A stretch of DNA of 64,000 nucleotides from Bacteroidales bacterium (GTDB taxonomy: Bacteria > Bacteroidota > Bacteroidia > Bacteroidales > UBA932). Where the stretch lies: contig JAFWPA010000036.1 in the NCBI GenBank assembly GCA_017509685.1, positions 21,720 through 85,719 of the forward strand. Reading direction: 5' to 3'. Of this stretch, positions 41,568 through 51,411 are shown one piece after another. The notes under the pieces were generated by a model that saw only the letters and a program-made list of their open reading frames with translations, was not told where the DNA came from and made no database searches. How positions within the stretch are numbered: position 1 is the first letter of the stretch; every line of letters begins with the position of its first letter. A program made the position numbers and the translations under genes.

Positions 41568-42221
41568 ATGAAACTAGTGAATATCGGGGAGAACAATTCC
41601 GTTCTCAACAGCTACATTGCAGAAATCCGCGACGTCCGTATCCAGAAAGACAGCCTGCGCTTCCGCACCAACCTGGAAAGGGTGGGTGCCGTCTTTGCCT
41701 ACGAAATCTCCAAGACACTGGAGTACTCGGAAAAGGAAGTTACCACTCCCCTGGGCGTGGCCAATGTGCAAACATTTGACACGCAGCTGGTTATCGCAGC
41801 CATCCTGCGGGCCGGCCTCCCTATGCAGAACGGCCTGCTGGGCTTCTTTGACCACGCCGAAAGCGCCTTCCTTTCCACCTTCCGCAAGTTTGGCAAGGGA
41901 GACTACTTCAAGGTGCACGCCGACTACTGCACCTGCCCGTCCCTGGAAGGTAAGGTGCTCATTGTGGCCGATCCTATGTTAGCCACCGGTTCCTCCATGG
42001 AAAGCGCCCTGCGCAAACTGGAGGAAGAGGGCGGTCAGGCCCAGCACATCCACATGGTGTGCCCCGTAGCCAGCCGTTATGCCGTGGACCAACTGCTGCA
42101 GCGCCTGGACAGCCACTACACCCTGTGGGTGGCCGCCATCGACGAAGAACTCACCAGCCACAATTACATCATCCCCGGGTTGGGAGACGCCGGAGACCTG
42201 GCCTACGGCGAAAAAGTGTAA
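41568..42221 (+). CDS. upp: Uracil phosphoribosyltransferase
   Basis: 217 residues from MKLVNIGENNSVLNSYIAEIRD (ATG 41568; the frame is open further upstream but that lies in radC and in the promoter). ILRAGLPMQNGLL and the PRPP-binding loop VLIVADPMLATGSSMESAL are the family hallmarks, and the C-terminus YIIPGLGDAGDLAYGEKV matches the uracil site. The enzyme salvages uracil to UMP. Own promoter and terminator. Confidence 0.95.
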   Translation: MKLVNIGENNSVLNSYIAEIRDVRIQKDSLRFRTNLERVGAVFAYEISKTLEYSEKEVTTPLGVANVQTFDTQLVIAAILRAGLPMQNGLLGFFDHAESAFLSTFRKFGKGDYFKVHADYCTCPSLEGKVLIVADPMLATGSSMESALRKLEEEGGQAQHIHMVCPVASRYAVDQLLQRLDSHYTLWVAAIDEELTSHNYIIPGLGDAGDLAYGEKV

Positions 42222-42243
42222 AGCCCTGTTCCATAGACCCTTC

Positions 42244-42271
42244 AAGACTGCCCGCAAGGCAGTCTTTTTTT
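42244..42271 (+). terminator. upp terminator
   Basis: A perfect 9-bp stem (AAGACTGCC at 42244-42252 with 42258-42266, loop CGCAA) followed by a T-run to 42271. It separates upp from the dcw cluster. Confidence 0.92.
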
Positions 42272-42330
42272 GTGTTGAAAAATATGTGGAAAATTTTGGA
42301 AGAATTTGTAAGAAAATGGAAAACTTTTGC

Positions 42331-42338
42331 TACCTTTG
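42331..42338 (+). promoter_or_regulatory. -7 box of the dcw cluster
   Basis: TACCTTTG, 39 bp before the mraZ ATG. A TTTG at 42305 lies 22 bp upstream, longer than the usual 19-20, so this promoter may be weaker or activator-dependent. No second strong promoter is visible before ftsZ. Confidence 0.6.
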
Positions 42339-42377
42339 TACCCAAGCGTGAAAGTATTTTAAACAGACTCTAAAACA

Positions 42378-42839
42378 ATGGTCAGATTCTACGGAACAGC
42401 AGCCGGAAAGGTAGATGACAAGGGGCGCATCGTGCTCCCTGCCACCTTCCGTGAGGCCATGGTCCGCGGCGGCGCCGAGAATATGACCCTCATCGTTAAG
42501 AAAAACGTCCAGCAGCGTTGCATAGACCTGTTCCCCGCAGAGGAATGGGAGCGCCGCAGCGAAAAGGTCCTGGACGGAATAGACCCTGAACTGAATACCG
42601 GAGACGCTGATTTTTGGACCAAGTACAATGACGGCGTTTACACCCTTATCCCGGATGGGAAACTGGGCCGGCTGAACATCCCGTCAGAACTGCTTGAGAG
42701 TGCAGGTATTACCAAAGAGGTAGTATTCGGCGGTGTCGGCTACAAGCTCCAGATCTGGAATCCGGAAACCCGCAGGGCCGACCTTCTCTCCGATGAGAAG
42801 TTCAAAGAAACCGCACTGAGACTATCCGAAAGAAAATAG
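42378..42839 (+). CDS. mraZ: MraZ, transcriptional regulator of the dcw cluster
   Basis: 153 residues with two AbrB-like halves: FYGTAAGKVDDKGRIVLPATFREAM and YNDGVYTLIPDGKLGRLNIPSELLESAG, each with the DxKGR/DGKLGR-type turn. MraZ proteins bind repeats upstream of their own gene and regulate the cluster. First of thirteen genes; rsmH starts 12 bp after its stop. Confidence 0.95.
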   Translation: MVRFYGTAAGKVDDKGRIVLPATFREAMVRGGAENMTLIVKKNVQQRCIDLFPAEEWERRSEKVLDGIDPELNTGDADFWTKYNDGVYTLIPDGKLGRLNIPSELLESAGITKEVVFGGVGYKLQIWNPETRRADLLSDEKFKETALRLSERK

Positions 42840-42851
42840 GAGGTCTCCGGT

Positions 42852-43763
42852 ATGTCTGAATATCATATTCCTGTGCTCCTGACGGAAAGCATTTCCGCCC
42901 TGGTCACGAATCCCCACGGTACATATGCCGATGCCACTTTCGGAGGCGGTGGTCACACCGCTCTCCTACTTTCACGCTTATCCGATGGCGGCCACGTCAT
43001 CGCCTTCGATCGTGACATCGATGCCATAGCCCGGGCTCCCAAGGATCCCAGGCTCACCCTTATCCACAACAACTTCCGCTTCATCGAGAACTACGCCCGC
43101 CACGAAGGTGTCCAGTTCGACGGCATCCTGGCCGATTTAGGCGTAAGCTCCCACCAGTTCGACACCGCCGAGCGCGGCTTCAGCTTCCGCTTCGAGGATG
43201 CGCCGCTGGACATGCGCATGAACCAGGAAGCCCGCCTCACCGCGGAAGAAGTGGTAAACACCTATCCCGAGGCCGACCTGGAGCGCATCCTCCGCCTCTA
43301 CGGAGAGGTGGACGGCGCCCGCAACATGGCCCGCCTCATCGCCGACGCCCGCAGCAAGGAAGCCATCCGCACCACCGGGGACCTGGACCGCGCCATTGCG
43401 CGCATGCTCCCCAAAGGCGCCGAGCACAAAGTGCTGGCCAAGGTGTACCAGGCCCTGCGCATCGAGGTGAACCAGGAAATGCGCTCACTGGAGAAGTTCC
43501 TGGAAGGCGCCGCCCGCAGCCTGAAGCCGGGAGGCCGGCTGGTGGTAATTACCTACCACAGCCTGGAAGACCGCATGGTGAAGAACTTCATCAAGGCCGG
43601 CAACGTGGACGGCCTGGAGCAGAAGGATGTCTTCGGCCACACGGACACTCCCCTGGAGGCCGTGAACCGCAAGCCCATCCTGCCGGAAGAAAGTGAAATC
43701 GCCGGAAACACCCGCGCCCGCAGCGCGAAGCTCCGCATAGCCGAAAGGAGGGCCGAAAAATGA
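42852..43763 (+). CDS. rsmH: 16S rRNA (cytosine-1402-N4)-methyltransferase RsmH
   Basis: 303 residues: YHIPVLLTESISAL, the SAM loop YADATFGGGGHTALLLSRL, FDRDIDAI, ILADLGVSSHQFDTAERGFSFRFEDAPLDMRMNQEA and LVVITYHSLEDRMVKNFIK. It methylates C1402 of 16S rRNA and is a constant member of dcw clusters. It overlaps ftsL by 4 bp. Confidence 0.97.
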   Translation: MSEYHIPVLLTESISALVTNPHGTYADATFGGGGHTALLLSRLSDGGHVIAFDRDIDAIARAPKDPRLTLIHNNFRFIENYARHEGVQFDGILADLGVSSHQFDTAERGFSFRFEDAPLDMRMNQEARLTAEEVVNTYPEADLERILRLYGEVDGARNMARLIADARSKEAIRTTGDLDRAIARMLPKGAEHKVLAKVYQALRIEVNQEMRSLEKFLEGAARSLKPGGRLVVITYHSLEDRMVKNFIKAGNVDGLEQKDVFGHTDTPLEAVNRKPILPEESEIAGNTRARSAKLRIAERRAEK

Positions 43764-44101
43764 GTTTCAAGAGCATCCTCCACTCCATCGGCAACACCTT
43801 CCGGGCCATCCGCAGCGGAGAACTGCTGCTGCGCCTGCGGGCCGACAAATTCTACATGCACATCATGTACCTTTTCCTGCTGATGTGGATGACCATACTC
43901 CTGAGCCTGCAGGTGGACAAAACGCTCACCCGCGTGGGAGACAACAAGGTGGCACTGGAAAAGCTGCGTATCCATCACGCCGAGAAAGAGGCCGCCCTGG
44001 TGAAACTGCACAGTGCATCGGCAGCCCAGATCCGCCTGCAGGAACTGGGCTCGCAAGCCGCCCTTCCCAGTGAACCCGCAACCGTAATCAAGAAGAAATG
44101 A
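43760..44101 (+). CDS. ftsL: FtsL-like divisome protein
   Basis: 113 residues with one transmembrane helix (about 36-53, IMYLFLLMWMTILLSLQ) and a C-terminal heptad-like stretch (VALEKLRIHHAEKEAALVKL). Sequence is poorly conserved, but size, topology and the place between rsmH and ftsI fit Bacteroidetes FtsL. It should act in the complex that activates FtsW-FtsI. It overlaps both neighbours by 4 bp. Confidence 0.8.
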   Translation: MSFKSILHSIGNTFRAIRSGELLLRLRADKFYMHIMYLFLLMWMTILLSLQVDKTLTRVGDNKVALEKLRIHHAEKEAALVKLHSASAAQIRLQELGSQAALPSEPATVIKKK

Positions 44102-46011
44102 GGGAACAGAGTGAAATAAAGGACGATATCGTTGGCCGCGACAGAATTCACGTGGTCATGTTCTTCCTGTCCTTCGTCTTCATGGTGCTGGGCATCCTGA
44201 TCCTGGTGTGGATTGTGAAAATCCAGACCACCTTCACCGTAGATTCCCGCGTCATCGGGCTCTTCCGTCCGGTGGAGCAGCGGCACGTGGATCTGCCCGT
44301 GCGCGGCAGAATCCTCGCCACAGACGGCCGTCCGCTGGCCATATCGGCCCCTCTGTACGACCTCTATATGGACTGCACGGTGCGCAAGGCCGATTATGCC
44401 GAAGACGGGAAGGTGGAGAAGGAGAAGGAATGGCAGGACAAAGCCCGCGAACTGGCCCGCTACCTGAGCGCCGAGTTCCGCGACCGCAGCGCCGCCGAAT
44501 ACGCCGACATCATCCTTAGCGGCCGCCAGAACAACAAACGCCACCTGCGCCTGCAACGCAACCTGGACCTGAGCACCATCCAGCGCGTGAAAACCTTCCC
44601 GCTGTTCAAGGAAGGTCCCTATACCGGCGGCATCATCGTGGAAGAGCACGAGGAACGTATCTATCCCTACGACTCCCTGGCCCGCCGCGTCATCGGCTAC
44701 GTGAAAGAGCAGAACCGCATTGGCCTGGAATCCAGCTTCGACAGCGAACTGCACGGCACCGAAGGCTACGAATGGCGCCGTGTGACGGACAACAAGCGCT
44801 GGATCCGGGACCTGGATTCCACCGCCGTGAAAGTGGAGAACGGGGCCGATATCCGCACCACCCTGAACGTGGACTTCCAGGACATCGCCGACAAAGCCCT
44901 GCGTGCGCAGATCAACGCCAACGAGGACATCCGCGCCGGCATCTGCATCATCATGGAGGCCAAGACGGGCGCCATCCGCGCCATGGTGAACCTGTCCCGC
45001 GGCGCCACGCCGCAGACGGTCCTGTGGGAGCGCGAGAACCTGGCCCTTCGCGAAGTGGGCGAACAGGGCTCCGTGATGAAGACCGTCACCCTGCTCTCCG
45101 TGGTGGAAGACGGCTTTGTCAAAAGCCTGGAGCAGACCGTTCCCACCAACAACGGCCTGGTGCCCAACTATCGCCAGGACGTACACATCCTGGATTATCA
45201 GCGGGAGACCGGCAAGCGCGCCATCACCGTGATGCACGGCTTCGAGATCTCCTCCAACTACGTATTCGCCTACCTGGCCGAGAACTATTACGGCAAGCAG
45301 CCGCAGGAACTCTTCGACCATATATACTCCTACCGCCTGGGCGAAGCCTTTGACTTCGACATCAAAGGGCTGGGCACGCCGGTGGTGAACCGCCCCGGCA
45401 CCCCGGGCTGGTCCAAGACCACCCTGGGCACCACCGCCTACGGCTACGGCCTCAGCGTAACCCCGCTGCACGTAGCCACTTTCTACAACGGCATCGCCAA
45501 CAAGGGCCGCATGATGAAGCCCTACCTGGTGGAAAGCGTAGAGAAGGACGGCCGGGTGCTCAAGCGCTTCCCGCCGTCGGCCCTGAACGAGAGCATCTGC
45601 AGCAAGGCCACGGCCGATACCGTCACCCGCGCCCTCCGCGCCGTGGTGAACAGCGGTACCGCCACCCGCCTGAAGGGCGCCAAACTCCCCGTGTGCGGCA
45701 AGACCGGCACGGCGCAGGTAGTCCTCTCGCCCGAAGAACGAAAAGGCGGACCGGACCCCTACCACGACGCCTATGGCCGCAAGAAGAACCAGGGTACCTT
45801 CGTAGGTTTCTTCCCGGCCGACGACCCCAAGTACACCATCCTGGTAACCGTGTACTCCTACCTCTCCAACAAGAGCTTCTACGGCGGCACCATGCCCGCC
45901 CTGGCCGTACGCGAGATCGTAGACAAAATTTACGCACTGGACAGCGACTGGAGGCCCGAACTCCACCGCACCGCCAGCGTCCCCGACATGAAAGCAGAAA
46001 CAGACAAATGA
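44098..46011 (+). CDS. ftsI: Division-specific peptidoglycan transpeptidase (PBP3/FtsI)
   Basis: 637 residues. One N-terminal membrane helix (about 19-40), a pedestal domain starting DLPVRGRILATDGRPLA, and a transpeptidase domain with all three active-site motifs: SVMK (Ser325), SSN (385-387) and KTGTAQ (Lys535). It cross-links septal peptidoglycan and works with FtsW. Start and end overlap ftsL and murE by 4 bp. Confidence 0.95.
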   Translation: MREQSEIKDDIVGRDRIHVVMFFLSFVFMVLGILILVWIVKIQTTFTVDSRVIGLFRPVEQRHVDLPVRGRILATDGRPLAISAPLYDLYMDCTVRKADYAEDGKVEKEKEWQDKARELARYLSAEFRDRSAAEYADIILSGRQNNKRHLRLQRNLDLSTIQRVKTFPLFKEGPYTGGIIVEEHEERIYPYDSLARRVIGYVKEQNRIGLESSFDSELHGTEGYEWRRVTDNKRWIRDLDSTAVKVENGADIRTTLNVDFQDIADKALRAQINANEDIRAGICIIMEAKTGAIRAMVNLSRGATPQTVLWERENLALREVGEQGSVMKTVTLLSVVEDGFVKSLEQTVPTNNGLVPNYRQDVHILDYQRETGKRAITVMHGFEISSNYVFAYLAENYYGKQPQELFDHIYSYRLGEAFDFDIKGLGTPVVNRPGTPGWSKTTLGTTAYGYGLSVTPLHVATFYNGIANKGRMMKPYLVESVEKDGRVLKRFPPSALNESICSKATADTVTRALRAVVNSGTATRLKGAKLPVCGKTGTAQVVLSPEERKGGPDPYHDAYGRKKNQGTFVGFFPADDPKYTILVTVYSYLSNKSFYGGTMPALAVREIVDKIYALDSDWRPELHRTASVPDMKAETDK

Positions 46012-47420
46012 ACTATAAGGACTTCACATTAATCACCGCCGACTCCCGGAAAGTCATTCCGGGCGCCCTCTTCGTAGCCGTCAAAGGCTACGCCAGCGAT
46101 GGCCACAACTACATCCAGTCCGCCATCGACAAAGGTGCCAAAGGCATTATCTGCGAGCATCTCCCTTCGGGAACTGACATCCCCGAGGGAGTAGAAATCG
46201 AGGTTGTGGAGAACAGCCGGAAGGCGCTGGCGCTGGCGGCGGATGAGTTTTATGACCATCCGTCCAGGAAGCTGACGCTGGTGGGGATTACGGGAACCAA
46301 TGGAAAGACCACTACGGTTACCTTATTATATAATCTGTTCCGGGCATTGGGGTATCAGTGCGGACTGCTGTCCACCATTGCGAATTATGTGGGTGACGAG
46401 CGGTTTGAGACCGAGAACACCACGGTGGATCCGGTGACGCTGAATGAGCTGATGGCCCGGATGGTGAAGAAGGGGTGCCAGTATTGCTTTATGGAAGTGA
46501 GTTCCATCGGCGTGGAACAGGATCGCGTGACGGGCCTGGACTTCAAGCTGGGTATCTTCTCCAACCTCACGCACGACCACCTGGATTACCACAAGACGTT
46601 TGCCGAGTACCTGCGTTGCAAGAAGCTCTTCTTTGACAACCTGTCCAAGGACGCCATCGCCCTCATCAACGTGGACGACAGCCACGGCCAGGTGATGGTG
46701 CAGAACACCCCGGCCAGGGTGGTCACCTATTCCGTGAAGGGATTGGCCGACCACACCGCCCGCGTGCTGGAGCAGAGCTTCGAGGGCATGCTCCTGAAGA
46801 TAGACGGTACGGAGGCCTGGTGCCGGCTCATCGGCGCACACAACGCCTACAACCTGCTGGCTATCTACAGCGCCGCCGTGTGCCTGGGCGCAGACCCCAC
46901 CGAGACGCTGGTGGCCCTCTCCTCCCTGGAGAGCGCGCCCGGACGCCTGGAGAACCTGCGCGGTCCCAAGGACCTGGCCGTGGTCATCGACTACGCCCAC
47001 ACGCCCGACGCCCTGCAGAACGTGCTGGAGACCCTGCGGGCCATCGCCCGTGAACGCCAGCTCATCTGCCTGTTCGGCTGCGGCGGAGACCGTGACAAGA
47101 CCAAACGGCCGGAGATGGCGCAGATTGCCCAGCGCCTGGCCGACCGCCTGGTCATCACCAGCGACAACCCCCGCACGGAGGACCCGGAGGCCATCATCGA
47201 GGACATCAAGGCCGGCCTGGACCCGCAGGGACTGGCCAAGTCCCTGGTCATCACCAACCGCCGGGAAGCCATCCGCACCGCCATCCTCACCGCTCCGGAA
47301 GGCGCCACCATCCTGCTGGCAGGCAAGGGCCACGAGACCTACCAGGTTATCGGCCACGAAAAGACACATTTTGACGAAAAAGAAATAGTAGAAGAAACCT
47401 TCAAACTCATCTTGAAATGA
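46008..47420 (+). CDS. murE: UDP-MurNAc-tripeptide synthetase, meso-diaminopimelate type
   Basis: 470 residues from MNYKDFTLITADSRKVIPGALF (ATG overlapping the ftsI stop; an upstream open frame lies inside ftsI). ATP loop GITGTNGKTTTVTLL, FSNLTHDHLDYHKTF, HNAYNLLAIYSA and FGCGGDRDKTKRPEM are standard Mur-ligase motifs. SDNPRTEDP (DNPR, 386-389) is the signature of enzymes that add meso-diaminopimelate to UDP-MurNAc-L-Ala-D-Glu. Confidence 0.96.
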   Translation: MNYKDFTLITADSRKVIPGALFVAVKGYASDGHNYIQSAIDKGAKGIICEHLPSGTDIPEGVEIEVVENSRKALALAADEFYDHPSRKLTLVGITGTNGKTTTVTLLYNLFRALGYQCGLLSTIANYVGDERFETENTTVDPVTLNELMARMVKKGCQYCFMEVSSIGVEQDRVTGLDFKLGIFSNLTHDHLDYHKTFAEYLRCKKLFFDNLSKDAIALINVDDSHGQVMVQNTPARVVTYSVKGLADHTARVLEQSFEGMLLKIDGTEAWCRLIGAHNAYNLLAIYSAAVCLGADPTETLVALSSLESAPGRLENLRGPKDLAVVIDYAHTPDALQNVLETLRAIARERQLICLFGCGGDRDKTKRPEMAQIAQRLADRLVITSDNPRTEDPEAIIEDIKAGLDPQGLAKSLVITNRREAIRTAILTAPEGATILLAGKGHETYQVIGHEKTHFDEKEIVEETFKLILK

Positions 47421-48709
47421 TTTATCATCTGTTCCAATATCTGGAGTCCATCGGGGCCGATTTCCCGGGCCTGGGCCTGATGCATTACCTGAGCTTCCGC
47501 GCCATGATGGCGGCGGTGACGGCTGTGCTGGTGGCCCTGTTTGCCGGCAAACGCATCATCGCCCTATTGCAGCGCAAGCAGATTGGCGAGACCGTCCGCG
47601 ACCTTGGTCTGGCAGACCAGATCCAGAAGAAAGGAACCCCCACGATGGGCGGCATCATCATCATCCTGAGCATCCTGAGCGGCGTGCTGCTGTTCTGCGA
47701 CCTTACCAATATCTATGTGATCCTGCTGCTGGTGAGTACCCTGTGGTGCGGCGCCCTGGGCTTTGCCGACGACTATATCAAGGTGTTCAAGCACAACAAG
47801 GAAGGGATGAGCGAGAAGGGCAAACTCCTTGGTCAGATCATCCTGGGCTTCATCGTGGGCCTTACCGTGTGGATGAGCCCCGACATCGTGGTCCGCGAGA
47901 AAGTGGAGGTGAAGGAAAGCATAGAGCGTAGCCTGGAGACGGAAACCACCGTGACCACCGGCCGCTTTGTGGAGGAAAACGTGGTGAAAAGCACCAAGAC
48001 CACCATCCCCTTCGTGAAGAACCACGAGTTTGACTACCGCTGGCTGTCGCCGGTGAAGGGCGTATGGGGCTGGTATGCCAAGTGGGCCATCTACGTGCTC
48101 ATGATTGTGCTGGTCATCACCGCCTGCTCCAACGGCACCAACCTCACCGACGGCCTGGACGGCCTGGCGGCGGGGACATCGGCCATCGTGGGCGTGGTAC
48201 TGGGTATCATCGCCTGGCTGGGCGGTAATCTCATCGACTCTAACTTCCTGAACATCATGTACATACCGGGGTCCGGAGAAATGGCCATCTTCATGAGCGC
48301 CTTCGTGGGCGCCCTGGTGGGCTTCCTCTGGTTCAACTCCTTCCCCGCCCAGGTGTTCATGGGAGATACCGGCAGCCTCACCATCGGCGGCATCATCGGC
48401 GTAAGCGCCGTACTCATGCGCAAGGAACTGCTGATTCCGCTGCTGTGCGGTGTATTCTTCGCCGAGAGCCTTTCCGTGCTCATCCAGCGCACCTATTTCA
48501 AGATTACCAAGAAGAAATACGGGCAGGGCCGCCGCGTATGGAGCATGACGCCCCTGCACCACCATTTCCAGGACAAGAAGGCACCCGAGGGCCCGGTGCT
48601 CATCCCCAAACCCGTTCCGGCCCAGCATGAAGCCAAGATCACCGTCCGTTTCTGGATTGTGGAGATTATCCTGGCAGTTAGTACGTTAGCATTGTTGAAG
48701 ATTAGATAG
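47417..48709 (+). CDS. mraY: Phospho-MurNAc-pentapeptide transferase MraY
   Basis: 430 residues with about ten membrane helices. Conserved: KKGTPTMGGIIIILSI, FADDYIKVFKHNKEGMSEKGKLL (catalytic aspartates), NGTNLTDGLDGLAAGTSAI, FPAQVFMGDTGSLTIGG and WSMTPLHHHFQ. It makes lipid I from undecaprenyl phosphate. About 60 extra residues (about 155-215) between two helices lengthen it beyond enterobacterial MraY; such a long form is usual in Bacteroidetes. Confidence 0.96.
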   Translation: MIYHLFQYLESIGADFPGLGLMHYLSFRAMMAAVTAVLVALFAGKRIIALLQRKQIGETVRDLGLADQIQKKGTPTMGGIIIILSILSGVLLFCDLTNIYVILLLVSTLWCGALGFADDYIKVFKHNKEGMSEKGKLLGQIILGFIVGLTVWMSPDIVVREKVEVKESIERSLETETTVTTGRFVEENVVKSTKTTIPFVKNHEFDYRWLSPVKGVWGWYAKWAIYVLMIVLVITACSNGTNLTDGLDGLAAGTSAIVGVVLGIIAWLGGNLIDSNFLNIMYIPGSGEMAIFMSAFVGALVGFLWFNSFPAQVFMGDTGSLTIGGIIGVSAVLMRKELLIPLLCGVFFAESLSVLIQRTYFKITKKKYGQGRRVWSMTPLHHHFQDKKAPEGPVLIPKPVPAQHEAKITVRFWIVEIILAVSTLALLKIR

Positions 48710-48711
48710 TT

Positions 48712-50046
48712 ATGTCAAGAGTAGTTGTATTGGGAGGTGCCGAAAGCGGCGTGGGAGCCGCTGTTCTGGCCAAAGTGAAAGGATTCGATGTGTTCCTGAG
48801 CGACAAGGGACTCATCAAGGAAAGCTATGTGGAAACCCTGAAGAAGTGGGACATTCCCTTCGAGCAGGGCCAGCATACGGAGGAGCTCATCCTCAACGCC
48901 GACGAGGTGGTGAAGAGCCCCGGCATCCCGGGTACCGTTCCCATGGTGCAGAAGATCCGCGAAAAGGGCATCCGCGTGGTTAGCGAAATCGAGTTCGCCA
49001 GCCGTTATGACAGTGCCAAGAAGATCTGCATCACCGGCTCCAACGGCAAAACCACCACCACGTCCCTCATCTACCACCTGCTGCAGCAGGCGGGCCTGAA
49101 CGTGGGCCTGGGCGGTAACATCGGCCAGAGCTACGCTTATCAGGTGGCTACCGAGCACTTTGACTATTACGTGCTGGAAATCAGCAGCTTCCAGCTGGAT
49201 GACATCTACGACTTCCGGCCCGACATCGCCATCATCACCAACATCACGCCGGATCACCTGGACCGCTACGACCACAAGATGGAGAACTACGTGGCCGCCA
49301 AGTTCAAGATTACCAAGAACCTCACGCCGGACGACTGTTTCATCTTTGACTCCGACGACGCCATTACCGTTGGACACTTGTCCAAGATTGTGCTTCGATG
49401 CAAGATGCTTCCCTTCTCCCAGGAGAAGGAAGTGGAGCAGGGCGCTTTCTTGAAGGATGACAAGATTGTCCTCCGTTATGACAAGGAAGAGACCGACATT
49501 TTCCTGCAGGAGCTGGCCCTGGGCGGCAAGCACAATGTGTACAACTCCATGGCCGCGGCCCTGGCCGCCAAGGCTACGGGTATCACCAACGAGGTCATCC
49601 GCAAGTCCCTGGCCACTTTCCAGCCCATCGAACACCGTCTGGAACCGGTTCTGAGCATCAAGGACGTGTTGTACATCAACGACTCCAAGGCCACCAACGT
49701 GGACAGCGCGTGGTATGCCCTGGAATGCCAGAAGCGTCCCGTGGTGTGGATTGTGGGCGGCACCGACAAGGGCAACGACTACAGCGTCCTCAATGACCTG
49801 GTGAAGGAAAAGGTGAAGGCCATCGTGTGCCTGGGCGTGGACAACGCCAAGATCCACGCGGCCTTCGAGGGAATGGTCCCGCAGATGGCCGATGCCGGCA
49901 GCGCTGAGGAAGCCGTGAAGAAGGCGGCCGCCTTCGCCGAGGCCGGAGACGTGGTGCTCCTGAGCCCCTGCTGCGCCAGTTTCGACCTGTTCAAGAATTA
50001 TGAAGACCGTGGCGAGCAGTTCAAGGCTGCCGTCCGCAACCTGTAA
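48712..50046 (+). CDS. murD: UDP-MurNAc-L-alanine:D-glutamate ligase
   Basis: 444 residues: VVVLGGAESGVGAAVLAKVKG, the ATP loop ICITGSNGKTTTTSLIYHLL, LEISSFQLD, ITPDHLDRYDHKMENYVAAKFKI, GKHNVYNSMAAALAAKATG and INDSKATNVDSAWYALE. It adds D-glutamate to UDP-MurNAc-L-Ala in the cytoplasm. Located 2 bp after mraY. Confidence 0.96.
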   Translation: MSRVVVLGGAESGVGAAVLAKVKGFDVFLSDKGLIKESYVETLKKWDIPFEQGQHTEELILNADEVVKSPGIPGTVPMVQKIREKGIRVVSEIEFASRYDSAKKICITGSNGKTTTTSLIYHLLQQAGLNVGLGGNIGQSYAYQVATEHFDYYVLEISSFQLDDIYDFRPDIAIITNITPDHLDRYDHKMENYVAAKFKITKNLTPDDCFIFDSDDAITVGHLSKIVLRCKMLPFSQEKEVEQGAFLKDDKIVLRYDKEETDIFLQELALGGKHNVYNSMAAALAAKATGITNEVIRKSLATFQPIEHRLEPVLSIKDVLYINDSKATNVDSAWYALECQKRPVVWIVGGTDKGNDYSVLNDLVKEKVKAIVCLGVDNAKIHAAFEGMVPQMADAGSAEEAVKKAAAFAEAGDVVLLSPCCASFDLFKNYEDRGEQFKAAVRNL

Positions 50047-50052
50047 AAACGT

Positions 50053-51411
50053 ATGACGGAAGAGAAGAAGCAAACCGGATTCCTGGGGCACGTGGTGAAC
50101 CTGATGGACAGGTTCACGGGAGACAAGGTGATCTTTCTGATTGCCCTGTTCCTCATGCTCATCTCCGTGGTGTCCGTGTTCAGCAGCACCCCGCGTCTGG
50201 CCAACGACACGGGCAGCGACCGTGTGACCATCATGGTGGACCAGCTGAAAGTGGTGGCGCTGGGCTTCTTCCTCATCTTCTCCTTCTACTTCCTGGGCCG
50301 CGTGGAATGGTACCGGAAGCTGTCCATGCTGGGCTATTTTGCCAGCGTGGGCGTGCTCCTGGTCCTGGTGCTGAACCTCAACCTGGGCTTCGTGCGGGCC
50401 GGCGAGATCAACGGCGCCCGCCGTATCCTGCTGGTGGCCGGCAAGCAGATCCACATCTACGAGTTCGTGAAACTGTTCATGATCATGTACCTGGGCTGGG
50501 CCCTGGACACGTTCAAGAACGGCGACTTCAAGTGGCTTCCCCGCATAGCGCAGCGGCATCAGCACCTGGCTTTTCTGGAGAAAGACATCTGGCAGAAGAT
50601 CTTCTACATCTACTTCCCCATCCTGTCCACCACCCTCATGGTGATGATGGGATCCAATTCATCGGCCATCTTCATGGGCGCCATCATGGTACTGATGGTG
50701 CTGGTGGGCGGCATCGACTGGCGGGACATCGGCTGGGTGGTCTTCGTAGGTCTGGTGGGTGTAGGCATCATGTTCGGCGCCTACAAGGCCGGCTGGCTCA
50801 AGGAGAGCCGCATCGGCACGGCCATCGGCCGTATCACGCAGGACGACGACGCCACCATGCGGCAGCTCATCGGCAGCAAGCGCGAGTCCCTGGAATGGAG
50901 ACAGGCGCGCGGCAAGCTGGACCAGCCCGTGGGAGCGCTCCTGGCCATCAAGGAGGGAGGCATCTTCGGCAAGGGAATCGGCAACAGTACGCAGAAGTAC
51001 CAGGTGCCGGTGATCTTCGGAGACTATATGTTCAGCTTCATTGTGGAGGAGACGGGCCTGATTGGCGCCATCATCCTCATCATCCTGTACTTCAGCCTGC
51101 TGGCCCGGGGCACCCTGGTGGCCAAGATGTGCGACAAATATTACGACAAAATGATTGTGACCGGCCTCATCATCCTGGTCACGGGGCAGGCGTTCATGCA
51201 TATGGCCGTGAACGTGCACCTTCCCCTGGTTCCCCAGACGGGACAGACGCTCCCCCTGGTGAGCCACGGTACCAATGCTTTCATCGTCTTCAGCATCGTG
51301 TTCGGCATTCTGCTGTCCATCTCTAAAGACGCCAAGGAAAACATGGCCCGCAAGGAAGCCGAGGCAGCCCCTATCATTGAACACGACTGGACGCAAGACA
51401 CTACTGTATAA
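50053..51411 (+). CDS. ftsW: Septal peptidoglycan polymerase FtsW (SEDS family)
   Basis: 452 residues, about ten membrane helices. NGARRILLVAGKQIHIYEFVKLFMIMYL contains the conserved loop with the membrane-proximal acidic residues; AIKEGGIFGKGIGNSTQKYQVPVIFGDYMFSFIVEE is the large periplasmic loop with the catalytic region, and QTLPLVSHGTNAFIVFSIVFGILLS is the C-terminal signature. It polymerises lipid II at the septum with FtsI. Confidence 0.95.
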   Translation: MTEEKKQTGFLGHVVNLMDRFTGDKVIFLIALFLMLISVVSVFSSTPRLANDTGSDRVTIMVDQLKVVALGFFLIFSFYFLGRVEWYRKLSMLGYFASVGVLLVLVLNLNLGFVRAGEINGARRILLVAGKQIHIYEFVKLFMIMYLGWALDTFKNGDFKWLPRIAQRHQHLAFLEKDIWQKIFYIYFPILSTTLMVMMGSNSSAIFMGAIMVLMVLVGGIDWRDIGWVVFVGLVGVGIMFGAYKAGWLKESRIGTAIGRITQDDDATMRQLIGSKRESLEWRQARGKLDQPVGALLAIKEGGIFGKGIGNSTQKYQVPVIFGDYMFSFIVEETGLIGAIILIILYFSLLARGTLVAKMCDKYYDKMIVTGLIILVTGQAFMHMAVNVHLPLVPQTGQTLPLVSHGTNAFIVFSIVFGILLSISKDAKENMARKEAEAAPIIEHDWTQDTTV